A model generated the notes under the pieces. That model was not told the DNA's origin, searched no databases, and was given only the letters and a program-made list of their open reading frames with translations. A program made the position numbers and the translations under genes. A DNA stretch of 64,000 nt from Acidobacteriota bacterium. Its GTDB lineage: Bacteria > Acidobacteriota > Vicinamibacteria > Marinacidobacterales > Marinacidobacteraceae. Where the stretch lies: the NCBI GenBank assembly GCA_009840635.1, contig VXNL01000014.1, positions 22,248 to 86,247 on the forward strand, read 5' to 3'. Position 1 is the stretch's first letter. Every line of letters starts with the position of its first letter. This document shows, piece by piece, positions 15,699-24,414 of this stretch.

Positions 15699-15748
15699 TT
15701 CGCGGCCCTGTCGGGCCGCGATGCCGGCTGAAGCCGGCGTTCCAAGCC
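15699..15748 (+). repeat. Double-hairpin dispersed element, copy 4
   Basis: Hairpin 1 is CGCGGCCC-TGTC-GGGCCGCG (15701-15720), hairpin 2 is GCCGGC-TGAA-GCCGGC (15723-15738), then GTTCCAAGCC. Only two bases separate the hairpins, as in the copies at 18249 and 36966. Confidence 0.85.
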
Positions 15749-15773
15749 TGAGGTGCCTTCATGGCGATGCGGC

Positions 15774-15835
15774 GTTGCGACGTGCGCGGTGCGGAGCACC
15801 GCGCGTGCCGATCTGGAGATCGGCGTTCCAAGCCG
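15774..15835 (+). repeat. Double-hairpin dispersed element, copy 5
   Basis: Hairpin 1 is GCGCGGTGC-GGA-GCACCGCGC (15784-15804), a perfect 9-bp stem. Hairpin 2 is GCCGATC-TGGA-GATCGGC (15807-15824), then GTTCCAAGCCG. The GATC stem keeps pairing with bases different from the other copies. Copies 4 and 5 are tandem and fill the gap between the cupin and lipoprotein genes. Confidence 0.85.
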
Positions 15836-15849
15836 GCGCGCGGGCCGGA

Positions 15850-16680
15850 TCAGCGGACGGGGGTGGGCTCGACGAAGCCGCCGAGGGTCCACCAGTTCGC
15901 GGCCACTTCGGGGTCCGTCAGGGTGGCTGCGGAGCCGTAGGCGAGCACCAGGTCGTAGATGTCGCCGCGATGCTCGCGGACCGTGGCGGACAGGAAGATG
16001 GCGGGTTGGTTCTCGTTGAGGACCGCGCAATTGCCGAGCTGGTAGGCCACCGACCACAGGCTGCCGGCCGCGGCCGCGTTGCGGTCGAGAACGGCCTCCA
16101 CGATCGGCACGATGTCATCCGTCGACGCGCAGCCGACGACCCCGCTCAGGCCCAGCGTATCCACCGGGAAACGGTCGAGGGTCGGATCGAAAACGACGGT
16201 TTCGCCCGGCGCGAAGTGCGCGAACACCCGGTGGCCGCCGTCCGCCGGCAGTGCGCGTATCGCGGGGTCGATGTCCACGCCTCCTATGCGCAGGGCGGCT
16301 CCCGGGGAGAACATCAGCTCGCCTTCGGGCACGCTCACTCCGTCGCCGTCGTAGTCGCCGCGGCGGATCTGGTAGCGGAACTCCAGTCGCCCGGCTTCGT
16401 GGGCCGCGAGCGTCGCCGGCTGGCTCGCGAGCCCGAGATCGAAGATGAGAAAGACCTCTCCGGTGGTCTCCACCTCGTCGCCACTCGTGACGAGGACGGC
16501 AAAGACGAGTTCCTCTCCCGCGAGGTACGTCCCGTTCGCGGCCGGTTCCGAGACGATCTCCACCCGGTCGATCAGCGCGTTCGACGGACTGCCCGGTTCG
16601 GGACTCGTCGGGCCTCCGTCGCCCTCCTCGCACGCGGCGAGCGGCAGGAGAGCGAGCGCCGCGGCAGCCGCCCGTCTCAC
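15850..16680 (-). CDS. Hypothetical lipoprotein, last gene of the symporter operon
   Basis: This 276-residue lipoprotein has lipobox L-A-A-C near residue 16. I do not recognise the mature domain, which is beta-rich and acidic with a DYDGDGVSVPEGELMFSPG stretch and two later cysteines (VVGCAST, LGNCAVL) that could pair. The GTG start at 16680 overlaps the TGA of the symporter gene (GTGA), so translation is coupled. That placement suggests an extracytoplasmic accessory role to the symporter or amidohydrolase. A longer open frame through the symporter gene is a shadow. Confidence 0.65.
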   Translation of the reverse strand: MRRAAAAALALLPLAACEEGDGGPTSPEPGSPSNALIDRVEIVSEPAANGTYLAGEELVFAVLVTSGDEVETTGEVFLIFDLGLASQPATLAAHEAGRLEFRYQIRRGDYDGDGVSVPEGELMFSPGAALRIGGVDIDPAIRALPADGGHRVFAHFAPGETVVFDPTLDRFPVDTLGLSGVVGCASTDDIVPIVEAVLDRNAAAAGSLWSVAYQLGNCAVLNENQPAIFLSATVREHRGDIYDLVLAYGSAATLTDPEVAANWWTLGGFVEPTPVR

Positions 16681-18206
16681 CGCTGCCTCGCCCAGCGCGC
16701 CGCGGCGTCCACGTGCTTCGCGCCCTCGGGATCGGGCCGGGTCAGGAGGCTGACCACGATGGCCGCGGCGAACCCGGCGGCGAATCCCACGACCATCTCG
16801 TAGAGCTGGAAGTACGCGGGCTTCCCCCACAGGAACCAGCCCACCGAGGTCAGAAAGCCGGTCACCATGCCGGCGACCGCCCCCGGCAGCGTCATCCGCT
16901 TCCAGAAGATCCCCAGGATCGCGACCGGCGCGAAGGCGCAGCCGAGCCCCGACCACGAGAACAGCACGAAGAAGAAGATGACCCTCACTTCCGGGAGGGC
17001 GACGCCGATCCCGACCACCCCGAGCGCCAGCGTGACCGCCTTCCCGAAGCGCGCCAGCCGGGCGTCGTCCCCGGTCACCCGGGCGATGAACCCCGAGGCC
17101 CCCGGCGCCGCGGGGTTCCGGTGGCGCGGCCCGAGCAGCTTCTCGAAGAAGTCCCGCACCACCGCCGACGAGGCCAGCAGCAGCACCGAGTCCGCGGTGG
17201 ACATGATCGCCGCCAGCACCGCGGTCAGGAAGAGGCCGGTGACGACCGGCGGCATGAGGTCGGAGGCCAGGAGCGGCAGGATCCCCTCCGGATCGTCGAT
17301 CACGGGATAGAGGACTCGGCCCGCCATCCCGGTAAGGACGGCGCCGAGATCGAACAGCACGATCACGAACGCCGCCATGAACCCACCGTCCGAGAGGGTG
17401 CGCCGGTCCTTCGAGGCCATGAACCGGACGAGGAGCTGGGGGGCGCCCAGGAAGGCCAGCCCGATCCCCATGTGGCTGACCACGTCCGCGATCCCCTGGC
17501 CGCTCATCCCGGAGCCTCCGAGGGGCCGCAACAGGCCGGGATCGGCAGAGGCCAGCCGTTCCGCAAGCACGGTGAGGCCGCCCACCTCGTGGATCGCGAC
17601 CAGGGGCAGCGCCACCAGCGCCGCCGCCATCAGCGTGGCCTGGATCAGGTCGCTCCACGCGACCGCCTTGAGGCCGCCGAAGCTCGTGTAGAAGAGGATG
17701 ACGACCGCTCCCAGGATCACGCCCGCCTCGTAGGGAATCCCGAGGAACGACTCGAACGTCTTGCCCGATCCGGTGAGCTGGGCGGCCATGTAGGTCCCCG
17801 CCATGACGAGGATCACCACCGACCCGAGGATGCGGAGGATCTGCCGCCGGTCCGAGAACCGCTCCTCCATCCAGTCGGCCACCGTGATGGCGCGGTAACG
17901 GTCGGCGAGCGCCTTGAAGCGGGGGCCGATGAAGGCCCAGGCGACCGCGGTGGCGAGCACCTCCCCGAAGACGATCCAGAGCGCGTTCACCCCCAGCAGG
18001 TATCCCATCCCGGTGAGCCCGAGCAGCAGCCAGGCGCTCTCGCCGGTGCTCGCCGCCGAAAAACCGACGACGGCCGCCGGGAGCTTCCGGCCGGCCAGGT
18101 AGTAGCCGGCGAGGTCGCGCGTGCTGCGGGAACTCCAGATCGCCAGCCCGAAGAGGATGGAGAGGTAGCTGATCAGTACAGCCCAGAGCGGCCAGTTCTC
18201 GGGCAT
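16677..18206 (-). CDS. Sodium:solute symporter (SSS family, PutP-like)
   Basis: This 509-residue carrier has about 13 transmembrane helices and belongs to the sodium/solute symporter family. Diagnostic stretches are DLAGYYLAGRKLPA (residues 31-44), the ASTGESAWLLLGL segment of the first core helix, FYTSFGGLKAVAWSDLIQ and AAIMSTADSVLLL, which lines the sodium site. Substrate is unknown; the family moves proline, sugars, pantothenate and carboxylates. It is translationally coupled to the downstream lipoprotein gene and three bases downstream of a tiny membrane protein gene, within an operon headed by a secreted amidohydrolase. Confidence 0.9.
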   Translation of the reverse strand: MPENWPLWAVLISYLSILFGLAIWSSRSTRDLAGYYLAGRKLPAAVVGFSAASTGESAWLLLGLTGMGYLLGVNALWIVFGEVLATAVAWAFIGPRFKALADRYRAITVADWMEERFSDRRQILRILGSVVILVMAGTYMAAQLTGSGKTFESFLGIPYEAGVILGAVVILFYTSFGGLKAVAWSDLIQATLMAAALVALPLVAIHEVGGLTVLAERLASADPGLLRPLGGSGMSGQGIADVVSHMGIGLAFLGAPQLLVRFMASKDRRTLSDGGFMAAFVIVLFDLGAVLTGMAGRVLYPVIDDPEGILPLLASDLMPPVVTGLFLTAVLAAIMSTADSVLLLASSAVVRDFFEKLLGPRHRNPAAPGASGFIARVTGDDARLARFGKAVTLALGVVGIGVALPEVRVIFFFVLFSWSGLGCAFAPVAILGIFWKRMTLPGAVAGMVTGFLTSVGWFLWGKPAYFQLYEMVVGFAAGFAAAIVVSLLTRPDPEGAKHVDAAARWARQR

Positions 18207-18209
18207 CGC

Positions 18210-18398
18210 CTAGCGGGCGTTCTCGCCGGCTCCTGGGCCCTCGCCAGCGGGCGTTTCGCCTCCCTGCGGTCGGCGATGCCGGCCGGAGGCCGGCGCTCCG
18301 AGCCGACGGCCCCGGGCGGCGTTCCAGATGGCGAGCGCCATCCCGGGCACGATGGCCACGATCAGCAGCACCCAGGCGGACCCGGGAAACCCGCTCAA
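18210..18398 (-). CDS. Small membrane protein, possible symporter small accessory protein
   Basis: This 62-residue ORF starts at a TTG overlapping the TGA of the upstream amidohydrolase gene (TTGA) and ends three bases before the symporter ATG. Residues 5-28 form one hydrophobic helix, followed by a polar tail rich in Arg, Gly and Pro. Very small one-helix proteins are known beside SSS symporters. The assignment rests on position and size, not clear sequence identity. The tail is encoded largely by a copy of the dispersed double-hairpin element, so the ancestral gene probably ended earlier. Confidence 0.55.
   Translation of the reverse strand: MSGFPGSAWVLLIVAIVPGMALAIWNAARGRRLGAPASGRHRRPQGGETPAGEGPGAGENAR
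18249..18305 (+). repeat. Double-hairpin dispersed element, copy 6 (inside a coding region)
   Basis: GGGCGTTTCGCC leads to an imperfect hairpin 1. Hairpin 2 is GCCGGCC-GGA-GGCCGGC and the tail is GCTCCGAGCCG. This subtype (GGA loop, GCTCCGAG tail) is shared only with the copy at 36966. The element lies within the 3' part of the small membrane protein gene, on the opposite strand. Confidence 0.8.
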
Positions 18399-21300
18399 CG
18401 ATCTTCTCCGTTCGGGCGGATGGGACGGTCATCCGACCGGAACATCTCCTCCTGGAGCCAGGGATAGCCCCCGTAGGCCCGCGCGTCGGGCCAGATCTCG
18501 TCGAGGGTGTCCCCGTCGTAGATGCGGCCGTCCTTCACCACCAGATGGATGTCGGCGGTGGCCCGGATGTCGTCCAGCGGGTTCCGGTTCAGCACCACGA
18601 GGTCGGCGAGCTTGCCGTCCTCGACGGTCCCGAGCTCGTGCTCCAACCCCAGGAAGGCGGCGCCCTGGCGGCTCGCCAGGTCCAGCGCCCCCTCGGCGCC
18701 CATCGCCGGCTCGGCCATCCAGATCTCCCAGTGCGATCCGATGCCGTGGTGCTGGCCGTGGGCGCCGATGGCCCCCGAGCCGCCCTCGTCCACGATGTCC
18801 TGGAGACCCTGGGCGAGCAGCGGGAAGCTGTAGTCGGTCTCGGGCCGCAGCGGCCGCCGCCTCGTATGCGGAATCAGCATCCGCCAGGGGAGCCAGCGCT
18901 GCTGCTTCGGATCGTCCCAGTTCGCGGTCTCCTGCCAGAAGTACTCCTCGTTCCAGACCGAAGGGCCGCCGACCACAAAGGTGATCGAATAGACCGTCTT
19001 CGTGCGCCCGAAGAACCTGGCGGCGTCCGCGTAGAGCGGGATGTAGGTGAGCGGATGTTCCCAGGCGGTTTGTCCGTCGAGGATGAGCCCCACGTTGTAG
19101 ACCAGGCTGCCGCCCTCGCCGGTGAGCATGAGCTTCCGCTCGCGCGAGATCTCGGCGATCCACTGCCGCTGGTCGCGGCGGGGCTGCATGTAGGACTTGA
19201 TCGCGGTGGCGCCCCACGACGTCAACCGCTCGATGTTGTCCTCGGCGTCCTGGTAGCTCCGGATGTCGTTCTGCCGCGAGCCGTCGCCGTTGTACATCGG
19301 ATCGCCGGTGCTGTACATGCGCGGCCCCACCATCTCGCCGGCCTCCACCAGCTCGGCCGCCGCGAAGACGTTCTGAGACCACTGCGAGTTGTCGAGGGTG
19401 GTGGTCATCCCGTACGCGAGATAGACCCCCGCCTCCCAGTTGCGGCGCGGCAGCACCGCGCTGTGATCCCGGTGGTGGTGCGCGTGCATGTCGATGAACC
19501 CCGGAACGATCGTCTTCCCCGAGACGTCGATCTCGCGGTCCTCGTCGGCCCGGACGCACTCGCCGACGCAGGCGATGCGGCCGTCCACGATCCGGACGAC
19601 GCCTTCCTCGAGGGTCCCCGCCTCGCCCAGGGTGACGATGCGGGCCCCCGTCAGGACCGCCGAACCCTTCCCCCGCGAGCGCGGGAGGTCGAGGGTGATC
19701 TCGTGTTGGGTGGTTTCCTCGCTCTCGGGGTCGTAGGTGGTGATCCGCGGGCCGCTGCCGAGGTAGAGCAGCCCGTCCGGGGTCCAGCGGGGGAACAGTC
19801 CCCCGTCCGTCGTGACGGTCCGGATCGGCAGCGAGGCTCTCCGGCGCTCGATGTGGGGGGCCTCCTTGCCGGCCCCCGGCCAGGGTAGCGCGGTGACGTA
19901 GACGTTGTCGCCTTCGGAGAACGCCACCCAGCGTCCGTCCGGAGAGGGAGCCGCCTCGTCGGCGAAGGGAAACGTGAGATGGACCCGCCGGTCCGAGCCG
20001 TCGGCCTTCACCGAGACCAGCCGGGTCACGTCCTGGCGCCGGCCGCCGCGTTCCCAACTGTCCTGCTCGGGGAAGAAGAGGCGGCCGTCGGGGCCGAAGG
20101 AAGGCGCCACGATCTGCCGGCGCGGCATCAGCGGCCGGCCCGCGTTGAAGGGGCGGAGCGTCTTGGTGATGACGGTCGCCTCCCCGCCCGCGGCCGGAAT
20201 GCTGACCAGGTCGTAGCGGAGGTTCTGGGACCACGAGCGGCCGCGCGCCGGGGCCCCGGTGCCGCGCGCCACCACGATGGCGGCCCCGTCGGGCGTCCAC
20301 ACCGGGTGGATGTACTCGGAGGACGTCTCCGTGAGCCGGGTCGGCACGCCGCCTCCGGCCGGCACCGTCAGGAGGTGCCCGTTCGTGTCGTCCCAGGAGG
20401 TGTAGGCGACCGTGGAACCGTCCGGTGAAAAGGCGGGGGACAGCTCGTAGGCGGGATCGTCGCCCTCGATCAGCCGCTCGGGGGCACCGTCCGGCAGCAT
20501 CATCCGGTAGAGCCGCCCGGCGGCGTGGAAGACCGCCACCGAACCGTCCGGGGAAACCGCCGGCCAGCGGAGCATCCGCGCCCGGAAGGTGTCCCCCGAG
20601 ATGTCGAACTCGGCCCGGGCCTGTTCGGAGACCCGGCGCCGCACCTCGGCGACGAACGGGACTTCCTCGGTGGCGCCGCTCGCGGCGTCCACCTTGACGA
20701 TCCGGCCGCCCCGCAGGACGTAGATGGCCGCGCTGTCCGGGCTCCAGGAATACCCGGGGAGGACGCGCTCGGTCTTCATCCCCTCGGCGAGGTCGGTCTC
20801 GATGGGATCGGCGAGCAGGCGCTCCGCCCCAGTGTGGAGATCGCGCAGGAAGAGCCCGGTGCGAGGCCCGAACCGGTGTCCCTTGAACGAGATCGTGCCG
20901 CCCGGGATCCGGCGCGCGAAGGCCAGCCAGCGTCCGTCGGGGGAGGGTTCGGGCGCGATCGCGCCGCCGCTCGAACCTTGGTACTGCTGCTGGGACTGCC
21001 CCTCGGTCACGTCGTAGACCTTGCCGGTCTCCAGGTCGAGTTCCCGGATCTGCATGGCGCCCCGGACCATGTCGCGCTCGGAGGAGGGGGCGAAGTGGAA
21101 GTAGAGCGTCCCGTTCTTCGATGGCGCCGGCCAGCTCGCGCGCCCGTATTCCGCGCCGTCGACCAGTTCCACTCCGCTGCCGCCATCAGGGTGGAAGAGG
21201 TAGAGGCCCGACCGGCGGGGCTGGGCGAGGGTGTTCCAGCGCGCCACGATCCCCTGCCCGTTCGGGAGCCAGGCCGGGGTGGCGACGCGCGATTCGGGGT

Positions 21301-21748
21301 CCTGGTGGACCGCCCGCGGGTTGCCGCCGTCGGCGTCCATGAGCCAGAGGTTCGACTGCCCGCCCCGGTCGGAGACGAAAGCGATGGTCGCGCCGTCGGG
21401 CGACCAGCGCGGGTGGTAGTTCACCGCCACCCCGCTGTCCTGGGTCAGGCATTCCGCCCGCCCGCCAGTGACCGGCACCCGGTAGACATGGCCGAGCAGG
21501 TCGAAAACGATGGAGGCGCCATCCGGCGAGACGTCCAGGGACATGAAGGTGCCCTCGGAGGTCTCGAAAACGAGGTCGTAGGCGTCGCCTCGGGCCAGGG
21601 TGGTGTCCCAGCCCGAATCGTCGGTGCGGCCGCCCCGCTGGGCGGCGGCGGCGCTGGCGGCCAGCAGCAACGCCGCGATCGGGACGAGACGGCGCGGCAA
21701 ACGCGTCGGGACGGGCGGAATGAGCGGATTCGTCAGCGGATTCCTCAT
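18395..21748 (-). CDS. Secreted TolB-like beta-propeller / amidohydrolase fusion
   Basis: This 1117-residue exported protein has a signal peptide in residues 18-36. Roughly residues 60-690 contain repeated PD40/TolB blades (recurrent WSPDG, FSPDG, PSPDGRW). A metal-dependent amidohydrolase domain starts near 700. It shows the metal ligands HAH (755-757), a candidate carboxylated lysine in ATAIKSY (Lys851) and a late GAHGQHHGIGSH stretch. The fusion is known in environmental bacteria and is often annotated as imidazolonepropionase- or dipeptidase-like; the real substrate is unknown. It heads a coupled operon with the small membrane protein, symporter and lipoprotein, consistent with hydrolysis outside the cytoplasm followed by uptake. 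Confidence 0.85.
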   Translation of the reverse strand: MRNPLTNPLIPPVPTRLPRRLVPIAALLLAASAAAAQRGGRTDDSGWDTTLARGDAYDLVFETSEGTFMSLDVSPDGASIVFDLLGHVYRVPVTGGRAECLTQDSGVAVNYHPRWSPDGATIAFVSDRGGQSNLWLMDADGGNPRAVHQDPESRVATPAWLPNGQGIVARWNTLAQPRRSGLYLFHPDGGSGVELVDGAEYGRASWPAPSKNGTLYFHFAPSSERDMVRGAMQIRELDLETGKVYDVTEGQSQQQYQGSSGGAIAPEPSPDGRWLAFARRIPGGTISFKGHRFGPRTGLFLRDLHTGAERLLADPIETDLAEGMKTERVLPGYSWSPDSAAIYVLRGGRIVKVDAASGATEEVPFVAEVRRRVSEQARAEFDISGDTFRARMLRWPAVSPDGSVAVFHAAGRLYRMMLPDGAPERLIEGDDPAYELSPAFSPDGSTVAYTSWDDTNGHLLTVPAGGGVPTRLTETSSEYIHPVWTPDGAAIVVARGTGAPARGRSWSQNLRYDLVSIPAAGGEATVITKTLRPFNAGRPLMPRRQIVAPSFGPDGRLFFPEQDSWERGGRRQDVTRLVSVKADGSDRRVHLTFPFADEAAPSPDGRWVAFSEGDNVYVTALPWPGAGKEAPHIERRRASLPIRTVTTDGGLFPRWTPDGLLYLGSGPRITTYDPESEETTQHEITLDLPRSRGKGSAVLTGARIVTLGEAGTLEEGVVRIVDGRIACVGECVRADEDREIDVSGKTIVPGFIDMHAHHHRDHSAVLPRRNWEAGVYLAYGMTTTLDNSQWSQNVFAAAELVEAGEMVGPRMYSTGDPMYNGDGSRQNDIRSYQDAEDNIERLTSWGATAIKSYMQPRRDQRQWIAEISRERKLMLTGEGGSLVYNVGLILDGQTAWEHPLTYIPLYADAARFFGRTKTVYSITFVVGGPSVWNEEYFWQETANWDDPKQQRWLPWRMLIPHTRRRPLRPETDYSFPLLAQGLQDIVDEGGSGAIGAHGQHHGIGSHWEIWMAEPAMGAEGALDLASRQGAAFLGLEHELGTVEDGKLADLVVLNRNPLDDIRATADIHLVVKDGRIYDGDTLDEIWPDARAYGGYPWLQEEMFRSDDRPIRPNGEDR

Positions 21749-21811
21749 GGGGTCTCCTCCGGAAGCGGCGCTCTCGGGGACGAGCGGCCGGATCGCATAA
21801 TAACGGCGCTC

Positions 21812-22822
21812 ATGACGGGGTCCTGCGAGTCAATTCCGTCCGGAAACGGGTCGGGTGACGCCTCTGCCAGCGGCGTGAAGACGATTGCGCCACCGGGCTG
21901 GGGGGACGCCGAGGCGGCGGCGGTCCGGCTACGGAAGGTGTTTCCCCCGAGTCCGCTCCTCCGGGCCGGTTCGGAACTCGCGGACGACCTGCTGCTGAAG
22001 GCGGACACGCTGCTCCCGACGGGTTCCTTCAAGGTGCGGGGCATCTGGGACGCGGTCTCCCAACTCAGCGAGGAGCAGGTGGCGCCCGGACTCTCCACCG
22101 TCAGCGCCGGGAACACCGCGCTGGCGCTCGCCTGGGCGGCCCGGCGGCGGGGGGTCCCGGCGTTCTCGCTGCTGCCGGAAACCGCGCCGCCGGCGAAGGT
22201 CGAGGGGTTCCGGGCGGCCGGTGGGACGCCGCGCCTCGTCACGGTTCCCGAGTTGTTCCGTTTCCTGAAGGAACACCTCTGGGAGAACGAGCCCTACCTG
22301 TTCGTCCACCCGTGGACCTGTCCGCTGGTGCACCGCGGCCATGCGAGCCTCGCCGTGGAGCTGTTGGAGGCGGCGCCGGAAATCGAATCGGTCTTCATTC
22401 CGGTGGGCGGGGGCGGCCTGCTGACCGGGGTGGGCGGAGCGCTGAAGGACCGGCGTCCGGAGATCCGCATCTTCGCGGTGGAGCCGGCGGGATGCGCCGC
22501 GCTCCATCACAGCCTGGAGGCCGGACGGGCGGTGTCGGCGCCGTGCGAAACGGTCTGCGACGGGGCCGCCGTGCCCTACCTGACCGAGGAGCTCTACCCG
22601 ACGCTCGCGAGTCTCGTGGACCGGACCGTGCTGGTCCCGGACGCAGCCACCCTCGCGACCTCGCGGGATCTGCTGCTAAGCCGGAAGATCCTCACCGAGC
22701 CGTCCGGGGCCCTGGCGACCGCCGCCGCCCGGAGGGTGCCGGTGGAAGAGCGCGGCCTCAGCGTGGCCCTGCTCACCGGGGCCAGCGTCGGCGCGGCGGG
22801 GATCCGCCGGCTGCTCGATTGA
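21812..22822 (+). CDS. PLP-dependent threonine dehydratase-like enzyme
   Basis: This 336-residue fold-type II PLP enzyme has Lys74 in PTGSFKVRG as the cofactor lysine and the phosphate-binding glycine loop in FIPVGGGGLLTG. ILTEPSGALA near the C-terminus is another family segment. It resembles serine/threonine ammonia-lyases (IlvA/TdcB type) without the ACT regulatory domain. It would deaminate a hydroxy-amino acid to a keto acid, or act as a racemase. The ATG at 21812 was chosen because the frame upstream is antisense to the divergent amidohydrolase gene, 63 bases away. Confidence 0.82.
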   Translation: MTGSCESIPSGNGSGDASASGVKTIAPPGWGDAEAAAVRLRKVFPPSPLLRAGSELADDLLLKADTLLPTGSFKVRGIWDAVSQLSEEQVAPGLSTVSAGNTALALAWAARRRGVPAFSLLPETAPPAKVEGFRAAGGTPRLVTVPELFRFLKEHLWENEPYLFVHPWTCPLVHRGHASLAVELLEAAPEIESVFIPVGGGGLLTGVGGALKDRRPEIRIFAVEPAGCAALHHSLEAGRAVSAPCETVCDGAAVPYLTEELYPTLASLVDRTVLVPDAATLATSRDLLLSRKILTEPSGALATAAARRVPVEERGLSVALLTGASVGAAGIRRLLD

Positions 22823-22842
22823 GCGCCAGGGAGTGCAGGCCG

Positions 22843-23232
22843 CTATCGGGGAGAGAGCACCGGAAGACCGGCGGCGGTTACCGCAGCGTTGAGCCGCCCG
22901 TCGTAGCCCACGAAAGCGTCCACACCCACCAGCGAAAGCACGGTGGCGAGGTGCAGCGCGTCGAGACTCCGGAGGCCGGCGGGTTCCGCGGACGCCGCGG
23001 CGGTCAGGATCGGCTGGTCCACCGCCACCAGGGCCATCCGGTCCAGGAGTTCCTCGGCGAACCGAAACGAATCCACCGTCGCACCCGTTCGTCGCAGTGC
23101 CCTGAGGACCTCAACACGCGCCAGCGCGCTCGACACCCATTCCGCGTCACGCGTCAATTCGCCCCGAAGCGCGGCCGACTCCGGCTCGGGCACCACCAGC
23201 TTGACGATCGCCGAAGCGTCCAGATAGACCAC
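22843..23232 (-). CDS. VapC-type PIN-domain toxin
   Basis: This 129-residue PIN-domain ribonuclease has acidic active-site residues at Asp5 (VYLDAS), Glu41 or so in ARVEVLRAL, and the C-terminal RSLDALHLA and FVGYDGRL stretches. The family cleaves RNA and inhibits translation when its antitoxin is lost. The gene follows the Phd/YefM-type antitoxin gene at 23254-23556 with a 21-base gap, in standard antitoxin-toxin order. Nothing appears truncated. Confidence 0.88.
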   Translation of the reverse strand: MVYLDASAIVKLVVPEPESAALRGELTRDAEWVSSALARVEVLRALRRTGATVDSFRFAEELLDRMALVAVDQPILTAAASAEPAGLRSLDALHLATVLSLVGVDAFVGYDGRLNAAVTAAGLPVLSPR

Positions 23233-23253
23233 AAGGCTCGTCGTTGGGAACGC

Positions 23254-23556
23254 TCAGAGACGCTCGTCCCGGTCCCGGAAGAGCGCTTCGCTCACGGTCG
23301 TCGTGGGATCGCCGACCGGCGCCGGCAGGTCCAGCGGGTTGCCCTTGGGCCGCTGCGCGCGGCCTTCGGCCACCAGCCGCTCGAGGGGCGAAAGCGATGC
23401 GGGAAGCGGGATCAGCAGGGCGACGGGAGTTCCGCGATCCGTGACTTCGAAACGCTCGCCCTGGTCGATCCGGCGCAGGTAGACGCTCAGGTTCTGGCGA
23501 AGCTCCCGCACACCCACTCGGTTCGTCGCTGCGGTGCCTGACACGATGACGCACAT
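23254..23556 (-). CDS. Phd/YefM-type antitoxin
   Basis: This 100-residue protein carries the Phd/YefM core VGVRELRQNLSVYLRRI followed by GERFEVTDRGTPVALLIP. The domain binds DNA, and the disordered C-terminal tail (PTTTVSEALFRDRDERL) would wrap the PIN toxin encoded just downstream. A TACAAT -10-like box overlaps the ATG, so transcription may start very near the coding sequence. Pairing of this antitoxin class with a PIN toxin is common. Confidence 0.85.
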   Translation of the reverse strand: MCVIVSGTAATNRVGVRELRQNLSVYLRRIDQGERFEVTDRGTPVALLIPLPASLSPLERLVAEGRAQRPKGNPLDLPAPVGDPTTTVSEALFRDRDERL

Positions 23557-23638
23557 TGTAGCACATTGACTCCCGGACTCGCGCCGACGGGGATGGCGCG
23601 GCGTCGGGGAGTGCCTGCGCGCTCCCGGCTGGTGACTT

Positions 23639-24112
23639 TCAGGATCGGTTGTGGGTGAGGCACGGGTCCCGGAACGTGTGCGTCAAGCCGATGAGGCCCA
23701 GCAGCAGCATCGAACCGGGGGCGAACACGGGCGTCACCCCCGTCACGGATTCCACGAAGAGGTCAAGGCCTGCGAGCTCCGGGTACAGCTCCCGCTTGAA
23801 CTCCAGGTTTCCCTGAAAGTGCAAACCGACGCCGACGAGGGCGGTCACGATCAGGAGGATCATCGCGACCCGCGTCATCCTGACGCTGACGGCAGTCGGC
23901 GACAGGAAGTGCCAGACTATGACCGCGAGGCAGCCCGACAACACAACCAGGGGAACGCTCTGGGCCGGCTCTTCGAAGTGTCCGAGCAGCGTCAGCTCCA
24001 CACTCGTGCCGGTCATGCCAAGGGCGGCGATCCCGAGCAGCATGCTCCGGACTTTGCGAAGAACCACCGGCTCTCGGGAGGTGGGCGTCTCATGGCCCGC
24101 CTCAATGGTCAT
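23639..24112 (-). CDS. Hypothetical four-helix membrane protein
   Basis: I do not recognise this protein of about 157 residues. It has four predicted transmembrane segments, short loops and no catalytic motif, with FPELAG-like charged loops on either side of the third segment. The ATG at 24112 is preferred over an in-frame TTG at 24175, which has no ribosome site. It stands alone on the minus strand between the antitoxin gene and the djlA-like gene. Confidence 0.55.
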   Translation of the reverse strand: MTIEAGHETPTSREPVVLRKVRSMLLGIAALGMTGTSVELTLLGHFEEPAQSVPLVVLSGCLAVIVWHFLSPTAVSVRMTRVAMILLIVTALVGVGLHFQGNLEFKRELYPELAGLDLFVESVTGVTPVFAPGSMLLLGLIGLTHTFRDPCLTHNRS

Positions 24113-24414
24113 GCCCGCCCTGCGTTCTCTCTCCGAAGTGTCCTGGGTGTCACGTAGGAGTTGCCGGCCATTCAAGGCGTGGCTTGGCGCCGCGGGGACT
24201 GAATCAGGGGCTCGCTACCCTGGCCGGGAGACGCACCCCATCGGTCCTTTCATTCGTTTAGAGCGCTGGGCAAACCAGGGCGGATATCCGTCTCTTCGCA
24301 ACGCGGCATGCGCGGCGGCGCGGAAGAATACCGGTTGCGGGGCCGGCCCGTTCTAGGATTCCCGCCGATGGCGCGCGCACGCTCCCTTAGGCTTCCCGAG
24401 AATCGACCGGCAAG

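Noticed and set aside
16681..18432. Upstream extension of the lipoprotein frame at 15850 through the symporter gene
   Set aside because: The symporter in the other frame has full family motifs; the lipoprotein signal peptide starts at 16680.
24176..24414. Possible tRNA remnant or integration site in the gap before the DjlA-like gene
   Set aside because: Short stretches look vaguely tRNA-like on the minus strand, but no acceptor stem or T-arm can be folded and no integrase is nearby.
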